A stretch of DNA of 64,000 nucleotides from Bacillus sp. UNC41MFS5 (GCF_000686805.1 NZ_KK366017.1:124001-188000); one strand, 5' to 3'. Positions 8,070-16,867 are shown, counted from the stretch's first letter. The notes: a model not told the origin generated them from the letters alone. A program made the numbers and translations.

Positions 8070-9077
8070 ATGGTCAGAATTGCGGATGTTGCAAAAATGG
8101 CAAATGTTTCAACGGCCACAGTATCCCGAGTCATAAGTAATGCAGGGACTGTAAAAAAAGAAACAGCTGAGAAAGTTTTAGAAGCCATAAAAGAATTAAA
8201 TTACCAGCCTAATATGCTGGCAAGACAATTAAGAAGATCTGAAACCAAAACAATTCTTGTGGTGGTTCCTGATATAACCAATACTTTCTTTTCTGCGGTG
8301 CTGCGCGGAATTGAATCCGTTGCCATCGAAAACGGATATCAAGTACTTCTAGGAGATGCGCGAAACGATGTCGAAAGCGAAACTAGTTTTTTAACGATAT
8401 TAGGTCAGAAAAAAGCAGATGGGTTGATATTATTAACGGCAAGGACCGATCAAAAAATATTAGAAGATTTATCCAGGGACTACCCTGTAGTATTGGCGTG
8501 TGAATACTATGAGGGTTCCAAGCTTCCTACGGTCTCCATTGATAATGTTAGCAGTGCAAGAAAGGCAACTGAATATTTAATTAGCTTAAACCACAAGAGA
8601 ATTGGACATATTTCCGGACCCTTGAATATTGTCGTTGGACGAGATCGATGTAGGGGGTTTCATCAAGCAATGGCGCAACACGGCCTGTCTGTGGATCCAA
8701 GTTTGGTACAGGAAGGCGAATTCTCTTTTGAAAGTGGATTTAATTTAATGATGAAATTTTTGTCACTAGAGAATCCTCCTACAGCCCTTTTTGCCGGTAA
8801 TGATGAAATGGCTATGGGTGCCATTAAAGCCGCTAAATCTAAAGGTTTAAGAGTTCCAGAAGATTTATCTGTTGTTGGCTTTGATGATATTCAATTTGCA
8901 TCGATTTTTGAACCTGCTCTAACAACCGTGGCACAACCAACGTTTGATATGGGTCAAAAAGCGATGCGTTTACTGTTAAAATTAATTAAAGATGAAGAAA
9001 TAGAGAAAGATCAATTTATTCTTCCTGATAAACTCATTGTCCGTGAATCTTGCAAAGAACTTACCGTAGAAGAGTAG
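8070..9077 (+). CDS. LacI family regulator of the levoglucosan-like sugar regulon
   Basis: The 335-residue protein begins with the helix-turn-helix VRIADVAKMANVSTATVSRV, has a hinge (NYQPNMLARQLR) and a sugar-binding-protein-like core ending in the usual VVGFDDIQFASI segment. AAGGGGA precedes ATG 8070. The palindrome TGTAATCGATTACA lies in its own promoter and in triplicate before the two downstream sugar operons, which makes this the obvious regulator of both. The inducer is likely the substrate or a keto intermediate of the pathway; this is inference. Confidence 0.88.
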   Translation: MVRIADVAKMANVSTATVSRVISNAGTVKKETAEKVLEAIKELNYQPNMLARQLRRSETKTILVVVPDITNTFFSAVLRGIESVAIENGYQVLLGDARNDVESETSFLTILGQKKADGLILLTARTDQKILEDLSRDYPVVLACEYYEGSKLPTVSIDNVSSARKATEYLISLNHKRIGHISGPLNIVVGRDRCRGFHQAMAQHGLSVDPSLVQEGEFSFESGFNLMMKFLSLENPPTALFAGNDEMAMGAIKAAKSKGLRVPEDLSVVGFDDIQFASIFEPALTTVAQPTFDMGQKAMRLLLKLIKDEEIEKDQFILPDKLIVRESCKELTVEE

Positions 9078-9120
9078 TTTAGCCTATTCCTGTTAGAATT
9101 AAAATAATGAAAAACAAAAG

Positions 9121-9149
9121 GGGAGTGAACTTAATAATGGTTCACTCCC
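9121..9149 (+). terminator. Terminator after LacI gene
   Basis: GGGAGTGAAC pairs perfectly with GTTCACTCCC; only short T-runs follow. Confidence 0.55.
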
Positions 9150-9257
9150 TATTTATCATTATTAGGGGATCAGCGATTCTATTGGTTCCAGAACAGTTTT
9201 TATCATTCTGATTAAAAAAGAATCGAGGAAGTTTAAAAAAAATATTGAATTCTGAAC

Positions 9258-9271
9258 TGTAATCGATTACA
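9258..9271. promoter_or_regulatory. Operator, distal site of triplet A
   Basis: TGTAATCGATTACA, perfect palindrome, 292 bases upstream of the first Gfo/Idh gene; 131 bases before the middle site. Confidence 0.7.
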
Positions 9272-9388
9272 ATGAGGGTGTCGAAAAAAAGAGTAAAATA
9301 TTTTAGTGTCAAGTGAGAGAGTATTTTATTCTGAAAGGTTATTTCTTAATTTAAAGTATGAATAAGTTCAAATTTTTTTCGACGAAAA

Positions 9389-9402
9389 TGTAATCCATTA
9401 CA
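9389..9402. promoter_or_regulatory. Operator, middle site of triplet A
   Basis: TGTAATCCATTACA; the two half-sites are intact but the centre is changed from CG to CC, as in the middle site of triplet B (GG). It lies 86 bases before the proximal site. Confidence 0.65.
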
Positions 9403-9474
9403 TTTATAGAAGTTTGAAGGATAGGTAAATTATTTATTTACTAGGACTAAACACATATTTTTTTTGCAAGTCAG

Positions 9475-9488
9475 TGTAATCGATTACA
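9475..9488. promoter_or_regulatory. Operator, proximal site of triplet A
   Basis: TGTAATCGATTACA, perfect palindrome, 62 bases before the gene start and therefore near the promoter. Confidence 0.7.
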
Positions 9489-9549
9489 CCAAATTAATTC
9501 TACTCATTCTTGGGTGAATAGAAAAGTTCGATTGGAGGACGGAAAACAA

Positions 9550-10728
9550 ATGGAAAAAATAAAAGTAGGAATCATCGGGACAGGTTTCATTGGCCCGACA
9601 CATATTGAAGCAATCAGAAGACTTGGATTCGTGGAAGTCGTAGCATTAGCCGAGACGAGTCAAGAACAAGCGGAAAGAAAGGCAGCTGAACTTGGAATTC
9701 CGAAAGCATACGGAGATTACCTTGAAATGCTGCGTGACAGCGAAATTCAGGTAGTTCATAATTGTACCCCAAACCATGTGCACTTTGCGATTAATAAAGA
9801 AATTATTTTAGCAGGTAAACATGTGATCTCAGAGAAACCGCTTGCGATGAATAGTGAAGAATCAGCGGAATTGTTGGCATTGGCTCAAAAACAGGGTGTT
9901 GTACATGGTGTGAACTTTAATTACAGACAGCATGCGAGTGTGCAAAACCTGCGAGCTAAAATTGCTAATGGTGACCTTGGGAAAGTGAATTTGGTTCACG
10001 GAAGCTATTTGCAGGATTGGTTACTATATGAAACGGATTTTAACTGGCGTTTAGCACCGGAAGTCGGCGGAAAATCTCGCGCAGTAGCAGATATCGGGTC
10101 TCATTGGTGTGACACCGTTCAATTTGTTACCGGTAAAAAGATTGTAGAAGTATTTGCTGATTTAGCAACGGTCATTCCAGTTAGAAAGAAAGCAATTGGA
10201 AGTGTGGCCACTTTCAGCACACAAAGTACTGAAGATGTAGAATATGAAGATGTTTCAATCAATACAGAAGACTATGCATCCGTACTAGTTCGTTTTGAAG
10301 ATGGATCAAGAGGAGTCTTCACTGTTTCACAAGTAAGTGCAGGCCGAAAAAATCGTTTAAGCTTTGAAATCGATGGCAGCAAGAGCTCTGCTTACTGGAA
10401 TCAAGAAGAGCCAGAAAAATTATGGATGGGGCACAGGGATAAGCCGAATGAGATCCTTCTTGCCGATCCGGCACTGTTCGCACCTGAAGCAAGATCAGCG
10501 ATTCATCATCCAGGAGGTCATAACGAAGGCTGGCCGGATGCACTGAAAAATATGATGTTAAATTATTATACGTTCATTCGTGATGGTAAAGATCCTTTAA
10601 AGGATCAAGCTAATTTTGCTACATTCGAAGACGGTCATATTTCGATGGCTATTACCGATGCCATTTTAGAAAGCCATGAACAGCAAAAATGGGTCAAAGT
10701 TCAGGCGGAAAAGGAGGTTTTAGTATGA
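9550..10728 (+). CDS. Gfo/Idh/MocA family oxidoreductase (candidate LgdC-type 3-keto-sugar reductase)
   Basis: The N-terminal Rossmann motif KVGIIGTGFIGPTH binds NAD(P). EKPLA supplies the family's conserved Lys, and a C-terminal alpha/beta domain carries DIGSHWCD with the usual catalytic-region His. ATG 9550 is used because GGAGG lies 11 bases upstream; GTG 9514 lacks a site. It overlaps the next gene by ATGA. With a second Gfo/Idh protein resembling levoglucosan dehydrogenase nearby, this one is the candidate reductase that would turn 3-keto-glucose into glucose. Family is certain, exact reaction inferred. Confidence 0.88.
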   Translation: MEKIKVGIIGTGFIGPTHIEAIRRLGFVEVVALAETSQEQAERKAAELGIPKAYGDYLEMLRDSEIQVVHNCTPNHVHFAINKEIILAGKHVISEKPLAMNSEESAELLALAQKQGVVHGVNFNYRQHASVQNLRAKIANGDLGKVNLVHGSYLQDWLLYETDFNWRLAPEVGGKSRAVADIGSHWCDTVQFVTGKKIVEVFADLATVIPVRKKAIGSVATFSTQSTEDVEYEDVSINTEDYASVLVRFEDGSRGVFTVSQVSAGRKNRLSFEIDGSKSSAYWNQEEPEKLWMGHRDKPNEILLADPALFAPEARSAIHHPGGHNEGWPDALKNMMLNYYTFIRDGKDPLKDQANFATFEDGHISMAITDAILESHEQQKWVKVQAEKEVLV

Positions 10729-11696
10729 AACTAGGTGTGTTTACAGTTCTATATCAAAATCTTCCTTTCGAAGCCATGCTCGATAAATTAGCCGAAATGG
10801 GAGTAGAGGCGGTGGAGATAGGGACCGGTAACTATCCCGGAAACAATCATTGTAATCCGGAAGAATTGTTAGGGAATCCGGATAAAATCAGATCGTTCAA
10901 ACGGGCGATTGAATGCAGGGGATTAACCATCAGCGGACTAAGCTGTCATGGCAACCCTCTACATCCTAATGTAAAGGCTGCCAAAGAGGCGCATGATGTA
11001 TGGAGAAAAACGGTTTTACTGGCTGAACAGTTAGAGGTACCAGTTATCAATGGTTTTGCTGGATGTCCAGGGGATCATCCGGGTGCCAAGTTTCCGAATT
11101 GGGTGACCTGCTCTTGGCCTCCAGAATATGCAGAAGTCTTAGAATGGCAATGGAATGATATCGTTATTCCGTACTGGAAAGAAGAAGCGAAATTCGCTGA
11201 ATTGCATGGGATTCATCAAATTGCTTTCGAAATGCATCCGGGATTTGTTGTCTATAATCCGGAAACACTACTAAAGCTAAGAGAACAAGCAGGAGTGAAC
11301 ATCGGAGCCAACTTCGATCCAAGCCATTTGGTATGGCAAGGAATCGACCCAGTCGAAGCTATTAAAAAATTAGGCAGGGAAAATGCAATCTTCCATTTCC
11401 ATGCGAAAGATACGTATTTAGACCAGGCAAATATTAAGGTGAATGGTGTTCTTGATACCAAGCATTACAGTAAAGTGTTGGATCGCTCTTGGACATTCCG
11501 CTCTGTCGGCTATGGCCATAATGAAAAAATGTGGAAGGACATCATCAGTACACTGCGTGCTGTAGGATATGATTACGTCGTTTCCATTGAACATGAGGAT
11601 ATGCTTGCGTCTACCGATGAAGGTTTAATGAAAGCCATCACACTGTTAAAAGGAACGTTGTTTAAAGAGCAAGTATCGGAAATGTGGTGGGCTTAA
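10725..11696 (+). CDS. Sugar phosphate isomerase/epimerase-like TIM barrel protein (candidate LgdB)
   Basis: The 323-residue AP-endonuclease-family-2 TIM barrel starts MKLGVFTVLYQNLPFE. It shows metal-ligand-type motifs: Glu in AFEMHPG, Asp/His in FDPSHL, His in HFHAKDT and Glu near the end in SIEHED. AAGGAGG precedes ATG 10725, and the ATGA overlap with the Gfo/Idh gene indicates translational coupling. In the levoglucosan pathway such proteins open 3-keto-levoglucosan by elimination and hydration. The exact step is not deducible from sequence alone. Confidence 0.85.
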   Translation: MKLGVFTVLYQNLPFEAMLDKLAEMGVEAVEIGTGNYPGNNHCNPEELLGNPDKIRSFKRAIECRGLTISGLSCHGNPLHPNVKAAKEAHDVWRKTVLLAEQLEVPVINGFAGCPGDHPGAKFPNWVTCSWPPEYAEVLEWQWNDIVIPYWKEEAKFAELHGIHQIAFEMHPGFVVYNPETLLKLREQAGVNIGANFDPSHLVWQGIDPVEAIKKLGRENAIFHFHAKDTYLDQANIKVNGVLDTKHYSKVLDRSWTFRSVGYGHNEKMWKDIISTLRAVGYDYVVSIEHEDMLASTDEGLMKAITLLKGTLFKEQVSEMWWA

Positions 11697-11705
11697 GGAA
11701 GCACA

Positions 11706-11744
11706 GGGACGGTTCTCATGCTTCCGAAGCATGAGAACCGTCCC
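11706..11744. repeat. 39-base near-perfect palindrome (Bacillaceae intergenic repeat type)
   Basis: Two 19-base arms, beginning GGGACGGTTCTCATG and mirrored exactly, flank one central base. It sits in the short gap between the TIM-barrel and MFS genes. The arm sequence resembles palindromic repeats I associate with other Bacillaceae genomes. As RNA it makes a strong hairpin that could lower transport-gene expression or protect the upstream mRNA. Confidence 0.7.
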
Positions 11745-11778
11745 CCGCACCCAATTAATAAAAATAGAGGTGTTGAAA

Positions 11779-13056
11779 ATGAAAACGCTTGTAGGTCAAG
11801 AACGTACTTTAGGCGGACTTCCAATGGGAGTCGTTTGGGGATTTGTTGCAACGTTAATTTTTATGGCCGGTGACGGTCTCGAGCACGCATGGTTGTCTCC
11901 CTATCTGATTGAAAAGGGATTGACCGTTCAACAATCAGCTACTCTTTTTGCGGTTTATGGAGCGATCTTAGCTATCGCATCTTATTTTTCTGGTGTACTC
12001 ACCGAGATGTGGGGACCAAGGAAGGTAATGGTTATTGGTCTTGTTACTTGGTTAATCGGTCAGGTACTATTCATTGAATATGGTTTAAAGTTAAACAATT
12101 ACGCTATTATGCTCCCGACTTATGGGATTCGTGGTTTAGGTTATCCTTTATTCTGCTACTCTTTCTTAGTGTGGGTTACTTATCGCAGTCCAGAGCGGAT
12201 TCTGGCAACAGCTATAGGATTGTTCTGGGCAGCGTGGAGCGGCGGACTTTATGTTGTAGGAAGTTATTTCCCAGCTTACATGCTTCCGAAGATCGGATAT
12301 ATCGGGTTATTGTGGAGTGCTGTAGCTTGGGTGTTAGTCGGAGGAATTGTTGGTCTTTTTGTAGTAAAAGGTGATGTAAAAAAGGAACAAAAGGGAGATC
12401 CAAAGGAAAAGCTAAAGAGCTTAATGAGTGGATTTACCATTTGTGTCGAACAGCCGAAAGTGGCGATCGGCGGCGTGGTTCGGATTATCAATTCAACAGG
12501 GATCGGTTCACTGCCAATCTTTTTCCCGATGTACTTGAAGTCCAATTACGGATTCACAACTGAACAGTTTTTACAAATGTGGGGAACGATGTGGTTTGCA
12601 AATATAATCTTTAACCTAATCATTCCTTACATCAGTGATAAATGGTTGGGCTGGCAAAAAACGATTCAATGGCTTGGCAGCTTCGGTATGGGCGTTATGT
12701 TACTCGTCTTGCTTTACACACCTGAAGTATTTGGCAGCAGTTTCTTGGCTTTAAATATTGCTGGCATTTTTATGGGAATTGTGCTCTGTGGTTTCGTTCC
12801 GCTTTCTGCATTGGTAGCATCGCTTGCTCCGGAGAAAAAAGGATCGGCGATGGCGATTGTAAGCTTTGGTGCAGGAATGTCCTACTTTATCGCCCCGGCA
12901 ATCGTTGGGTTATTTATTGGACTTATCGGTGCAAAAGGGGTTATTTGGATTTTCGCAGGTACGTATTTCCTTGGTGCCTATCTAATGAAGTTTATGAAGC
13001 TTCCTTCCGAAGAAAATAAGAAAAACGAAATCGTATTAGAAAAACACGCAGGTTAG
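11779..13056 (+). CDS. MFS transporter, CsbX/RbtT polyol permease type
   Basis: This 425-residue protein has about 12 hydrophobic segments. The signature GDGLEHAWLSPYLIEKG near the N-terminus is typical of the CsbX/DalT/RbtT polyol-sugar permease family, and the MFS loop motif appears as GVLTEMWGPRKVM. ATG 11779 has AGAGGTG upstream; the earlier in-frame codons cross the palindrome and are unlikely. It is the only transporter in the sugar regulon and probably imports its substrate. Confidence 0.88.
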   Translation: MKTLVGQERTLGGLPMGVVWGFVATLIFMAGDGLEHAWLSPYLIEKGLTVQQSATLFAVYGAILAIASYFSGVLTEMWGPRKVMVIGLVTWLIGQVLFIEYGLKLNNYAIMLPTYGIRGLGYPLFCYSFLVWVTYRSPERILATAIGLFWAAWSGGLYVVGSYFPAYMLPKIGYIGLLWSAVAWVLVGGIVGLFVVKGDVKKEQKGDPKEKLKSLMSGFTICVEQPKVAIGGVVRIINSTGIGSLPIFFPMYLKSNYGFTTEQFLQMWGTMWFANIIFNLIIPYISDKWLGWQKTIQWLGSFGMGVMLLVLLYTPEVFGSSFLALNIAGIFMGIVLCGFVPLSALVASLAPEKKGSAMAIVSFGAGMSYFIAPAIVGLFIGLIGAKGVIWIFAGTYFLGAYLMKFMKLPSEENKKNEIVLEKHAG

Positions 13057-13095
13057 TTTTTAAGAAATGCCATCAACAATTAAGGGGGATGTACC

Positions 13096-13389
13096 ATGAT
13101 TATCATTCACGCAAAAATGAAGGTAAAGGCGTCTTATCGTGAAATATTCTTGGAAGAGGCAAGGCTTGTAACAAAACCGTCTCAAGCGGAGTCCGGAAAT
13201 AGTGGTTATCAATATTATGAAAATCCAGAAGAGGCGAACAGCTTTATCTTTGTTGAGAAATGGAAGGATGAAGAAGCGATTCAACTGCATGAGGAAACCC
13301 CACACTTTAAAAGATTCATAAAAGCTGTTGAACCCATAGTTTCTGAACCTATCCATGCAGAATTATTTGAGGCTTCAGTGAAAAATTAA
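13096..13389 (+). CDS. ABM-superfamily small monooxygenase-like protein
   Basis: This 97-residue alpha/beta barrel protein of the antibiotic-biosynthesis-monooxygenase/YgiN type contains the pattern YQYYENPEEANSFIFVEKW and a terminal HFKRF helix. AAGGGGG precedes ATG 13096, 39 bases after the MFS gene, so it is in the same unit. Its role in sugar catabolism is unknown; members are quinol monooxygenases or small isomerase-like enzymes. Confidence 0.75.
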   Translation: MIIIHAKMKVKASYREIFLEEARLVTKPSQAESGNSGYQYYENPEEANSFIFVEKWKDEEAIQLHEETPHFKRFIKAVEPIVSEPIHAELFEASVKN

Positions 13390-13406
13390 TATTGGACAAA
13401 AATAAG

Positions 13407-13450
13407 GATTAACTCCGAGCTGTGTATCAGCTTAGAGTTAATCTTTATTT
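13407..13450 (+). terminator. Intrinsic terminator
   Basis: GATTAACTCCGAGCTG pairs with CAGCTTAGAGTTAATC (two mismatches), followed by TTTATTT. It ends the first sugar transcript before the SDR gene. Confidence 0.6.
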
Positions 13451-13498
13451 GGTAACTACAATCTTATCAGGTTAGTATAGAAAGGGATGGATGAAAAA

Positions 13499-14299
13499 AT
13501 GAATCTGGAATTAAAAAATAAAACCGCACTTGTGACTGGCAGCAGTAAAGGTATTGGGAAAGCAATTGCCATGGCGTTTGCGGAAGAAGGTGCCAACGTT
13601 GTAATTTGTGCACGCGGCGCGGAAGCGTTAAATGAGGCGTCGGCTGAAATCGAAAAAAACGGAGGACGTGTTCTTGCTATTCAAGCCGATTTAACCAAAC
13701 AAGCAGACGTCGACCATCTTGTTGCTTCTGCTATTAATCGTTTTAAAACCGTCGACATCCTCGTTAATAATGCGGGGATTGCTAGTGGATTTGATGACTT
13801 TGAATCATTAGATATAGACGAGTGGCAGCATATTTTTGACGTCAATCTTTTTGGGACTGTACGTGTAACTAAAGCAATTATTCCTTTTATGAAAAGAACA
13901 GGATTTGGCCGCATTATTAACATTTCATCTGAATCCGGCATTCAACCAGACGCATTCATGCCTCATTACAATGCCTCTAAAGCAGCACTGATTAATTTTA
14001 CAAAAAGCTTATCCAAGGCATATGCTGCAGAAGGAATACTCGTCAATACGGTATCGCCCGCGTTTATCATGACACCTATGCTGGAGAACTTGTTAAAAGA
14101 TAACGCAGCGAAGCTGAATATAAGTTATGAGGAAGCAATTCAGGAATTTTTAAAGGAAAATCGTCCGCATGTCGAAGTGAAACGGCCAAGGACGGTCGAG
14201 GAAGTTGCTTCAGCTGTTGTGTACCTTGCATCCGCAAAGGCTTCTTTTATTAATGGTGTAAACCTTCGAGTTGATGGTGGCTCCGTTGCAAGCCTCTAA
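13499..14299 (+). CDS. Short-chain dehydrogenase/reductase
   Basis: A classical 266-residue SDR: cofactor motif TGSSKGIGKA, NNAG, catalytic Ser in ISSESG and YNASK. It belongs to the FabG/glucose-1-dehydrogenase-like group. I prefer ATG 13499 over ATG 13487 because AAAGGGATGG (13481-13490) is spaced 8 bases from it. It lies between the two sugar operons after a terminator, so it may be separately transcribed; substrate unknown. Confidence 0.85.
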   Translation: MNLELKNKTALVTGSSKGIGKAIAMAFAEEGANVVICARGAEALNEASAEIEKNGGRVLAIQADLTKQADVDHLVASAINRFKTVDILVNNAGIASGFDDFESLDIDEWQHIFDVNLFGTVRVTKAIIPFMKRTGFGRIINISSESGIQPDAFMPHYNASKAALINFTKSLSKAYAAEGILVNTVSPAFIMTPMLENLLKDNAAKLNISYEEAIQEFLKENRPHVEVKRPRTVEEVASAVVYLASAKASFINGVNLRVDGGSVASL

Positions 14300-14315
14300 T
14301 CTGAATGCTTTAACT

Positions 14316-14480
14316 ATGAATCATCGTCAACATCTTGAAGAGCTGGCAGTAGGTATCGCTCGCGAAATTCGTAACCAATTGAAGGTTGTAAAGGGATTTA
14401 TTCATGTTGATAGTATAAAAGGAAAGGGAACAACTTTTACGATTTCCTTTCCTCCTAAGCTTATGGTGAACAAATTGTGA
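14316..14480 (+). pseudogene. Histidine kinase remnant with large internal deletion
   Basis: The 54-codon reading joins a HisKA-like start (HLEELAVGIAREIRNQLKVV) directly to the last stretch of an HATPase domain (VDSIKGKGTTFTISFPP). The phosphoacceptor His of the H-box is Arg here, and about 130 residues between the two are missing. It is a deletion relic, not an active kinase. Confidence 0.7.
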
Positions 14481-14520
14481 CTTTTTGTGACAATTTAAAA
14501 TAATAGGTTGCATATTTAGG

Positions 14521-14534
14521 TGTAATCGATTACA
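14521..14534. promoter_or_regulatory. Operator, distal site of triplet B
   Basis: TGTAATCGATTACA, perfect palindrome; a degenerate copy (TGTAAGCGATACA) follows at 14543-14555. It lies 135 bases before the middle site. Confidence 0.7.
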
Positions 14535-14655
14535 ATAATTCATGTAAGCGATACAACATCTATTATTCTTGTCTGATGATAGTATTGACTAGAAATAAAT
14601 AGAGATTAATTCATTACTTCCTTTTAAAAAACGGCAGTTCATCTGCACACAAAAA

Positions 14656-14669
14656 TGTAATGGATTACA
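14656..14669. promoter_or_regulatory. Operator, middle site of triplet B
   Basis: TGTAATGGATTACA; centre changed from CG to GG. It is 86 bases before the proximal site, exactly as in triplet A. Confidence 0.65.
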
Positions 14670-14741
14670 TTATGCTAAACCGTAAATAATGGATTAAATC
14701 TTAATATTATTGAAAGTTTAGAGAAATTTTTAAAAAGAAAA

Positions 14742-14755
14742 TGTAATCGATTACT
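14742..14755. promoter_or_regulatory. Operator, proximal site of triplet B
   Basis: TGTAATCGATTACT, one base off the palindrome, 94 bases before the TIM-barrel gene start. Confidence 0.65.
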
Positions 14756-14835
14756 ATCTTTGAAGGTGAGTTTGCTTCGGTTTTTATAGGATGAAATATG
14801 GCACACTAAATTCCAAAAGATATGGAGGTAATCAC

Positions 14836-15657
14836 ATGAAATTAGGTTATCAAACAAATACTTGGGGCGGCGTAGTTGGTCATCCAGCGGGTGTTACTTC
14901 TGTTAAGGATTCTTACTACCTTGCTTACGGATCATCAGAAGAGGCATTAAAGGATATTTCCGAAGCAGGCTATGATGGCTTTGAAATCTTTGATGGCAAC
15001 TTGATGGAATACAAAGATAAAAAAGATGAGTTTTTAAAATTGATGAACGAGCATTCATTAACTTTGGTTGGTGTTTATACAGGCGGGAACTTTATTTTCC
15101 CTGATATTTTAGAAGAAGAATTAATAAAAATCGAAAGTGTCGCACAATTCGCATCAGAAGTAGGTGCAATCCACCTGGTAATCGGCGGTGGAGCGGTGCG
15201 TGCAAACGGCATTCTTGAAAGCGATTATACGGCTCTTGGTAATGCGCTTAATAAAGTAGTTGAAATTGCTGAAAAATATAATCTGATTGCAAGTTATCAT
15301 CCGCATTTAGGAACGAACGTTCAGGCTCCTGAACAATTAGATAAACTAATGCCATTAACAAAGATTAACCTTTGCCCAGATACAGCTCACATTGAAGCTG
15401 GCGGTGGAGATCCTGTGGCTGTCATCAAAAAATATGTGGACCGCATCAAATATGTTCACTTTAAAGATTATGCCAATGGAGAGTTTTTACCGTTAGGGGA
15501 AGGTCATCAGAAATTCGATGAAATGGTTAAAGTATTAGAAGAAGCAAACTATGATGGCTGGATTACGGTTGAGTTAGACAGCTACCCAGATCCAAAACAA
15601 GGGGCTAAAATCAGCCGCAGCTATTTAAATCAATTTGATAAAGTAAATCAAGCATAG
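14836..15657 (+). CDS. Sugar phosphate isomerase/epimerase-like TIM barrel protein (candidate LgdB)
   Basis: A 273-residue IolE-like TIM barrel beginning MKLGYQTNTWGG. Metal-site style residues appear in SYHPHLGT, CPDTAHIEAGG, YVHFKDY and TVELDS. GGAGG lies 7 bases before ATG 14836; the upstream in-frame ATG at 14791 lacks a site. It is followed after 22 bases by the levoglucosan-dehydrogenase-like gene and probably acts on its 3-keto product. Alternative: an inosose dehydratase (IolE) homologue. Confidence 0.85.
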   Translation: MKLGYQTNTWGGVVGHPAGVTSVKDSYYLAYGSSEEALKDISEAGYDGFEIFDGNLMEYKDKKDEFLKLMNEHSLTLVGVYTGGNFIFPDILEEELIKIESVAQFASEVGAIHLVIGGGAVRANGILESDYTALGNALNKVVEIAEKYNLIASYHPHLGTNVQAPEQLDKLMPLTKINLCPDTAHIEAGGGDPVAVIKKYVDRIKYVHFKDYANGEFLPLGEGHQKFDEMVKVLEEANYDGWITVELDSYPDPKQGAKISRSYLNQFDKVNQA

Positions 15658-15679
15658 ATAATAGTGGGAGGATACTAAA

Positions 15680-16867
15680 ATGAAAAAATTAAACGTAGGT
15701 ATGATAGGCGGAGGATTTATGGGTAAGGCGCATTCACTTGCATATGCAGGTATGCCAATGTTTTTCTGGCCAGCACCAGCAATTCCTCATCGTCACACAG
15801 TAGTAGACGTTAACGAAGGATTAGCTAAAGATGCAGCAGCAAGATTAGGCTTTGACAACTATGCTACCGATTGGAGAGAAGTTGTTAACAACCCAGAAAT
15901 CGATGTGATTGATATCGTAACTCCAAATAATACCCACGCAGAGATTGCGATTGCAGCTGCAAAAGCTGGAAAGCATATTATTTGTGAAAAGCCATTAGCA
16001 TTAGGTGCTGAACAAGCGAAAGAAATGTTAGAAGCAGTAAAAGCAGCAGGTGTAAAACACGCGGTTGCTTTCAACTACAGAAGAACACCAGCTGTTGCGC
16101 TTGCGAAAAAATATATTGAAGAAGGAAGAATTGGTAAAGTTCTAAGCTTCCGTGGAACGTACTTACAAGACTGGTCAGCTGATCCGAACTCTCCATTATC
16201 ATGGCGCTTCCAAAAGAAAATCGCTGGGTCAGGTGCACTAGGTGATATTGGTACACACGTAGTTGATTATGCTCGTTACCTTGTTGGCGAAATCACAGAT
16301 GTAAATGCGATCACAAAAACATGGATTCCTGAAAGACCGATTCAAACTGGCGGCATCGACAAGTTAGGTACAGTAAAAGCCGGTGGCGACGATGTACCTA
16401 AAGCAGCTGTAGATGTGGATGATGAATTTATTACGATGGTTAAGTTTGATAATGGTGCAATCGGAACGATTGAAGCAACACGTAATGCACATGGCCGCAA
16501 CAACTTCCTAACTTTTGAAATTCATGGTGAAAAAGGTTCATTATACTTTAACTATGAGCGCCGTGACGAACTTCAAGTTTGCTTCGCAGATGATCCAAGT
16601 GATGCAAAAGGCTTCAGAACCGTTTATACAGGACCTGCTACTCCTTACGGCGAAGGATTATGGCCAATTCCTGCTCTAGGTATTGGTTACGGCGAAACAA
16701 AGATCATTGAAACATATGATTTCTTTAAAGCAATCAGTGAGGGTACTGAATTCTCACCTAACTTCAATGATGGCTACCAGATTGAATTGATTGCTGATGC
16801 GATTCTTGAATCTGCTGAAAAAGGTCAATGGGTTAATCTTGAAAAAACAGCTGCGGCTGTAAAATAA
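15680..16867 (+). CDS. lgdA: Levoglucosan dehydrogenase-like Gfo/Idh oxidoreductase
   Basis: The 395-residue protein has the Rossmann start NVGMIGGGFMGKAHSLAYAG and the segments MPMFFWPAPAIP, EKPLAL, AFNYRRTP, SFRGTYLQDWSADPNSPLSW and GEGLWPIPALGIGYGETK. These match, as I recall it, the characterised levoglucosan dehydrogenase, which oxidises the C3 hydroxyl of 1,6-anhydroglucose with NAD+. AGTGGGAGG precedes ATG 15680. It shares a transcript with the TIM-barrel gene upstream, and three operators control the unit. A related glycoside 3-dehydrogenase is the alternative. Confidence 0.75.
   Translation: MKKLNVGMIGGGFMGKAHSLAYAGMPMFFWPAPAIPHRHTVVDVNEGLAKDAAARLGFDNYATDWREVVNNPEIDVIDIVTPNNTHAEIAIAAAKAGKHIICEKPLALGAEQAKEMLEAVKAAGVKHAVAFNYRRTPAVALAKKYIEEGRIGKVLSFRGTYLQDWSADPNSPLSWRFQKKIAGSGALGDIGTHVVDYARYLVGEITDVNAITKTWIPERPIQTGGIDKLGTVKAGGDDVPKAAVDVDDEFITMVKFDNGAIGTIEATRNAHGRNNFLTFEIHGEKGSLYFNYERRDELQVCFADDPSDAKGFRTVYTGPATPYGEGLWPIPALGIGYGETKIIETYDFFKAISEGTEFSPNFNDGYQIELIADAILESAEKGQWVNLEKTAAAVK

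Noticed and set aside
7883..8140. 85-codon open frame before and inside the LacI gene
   Set aside because: It overlaps the operator and the start of the LacI gene in another frame and has no ribosome site.
9258..14755. CRISPR-like repeat array
   Set aside because: The repeated 14-base units are palindromic operators, with unequal spacing and genes between them.
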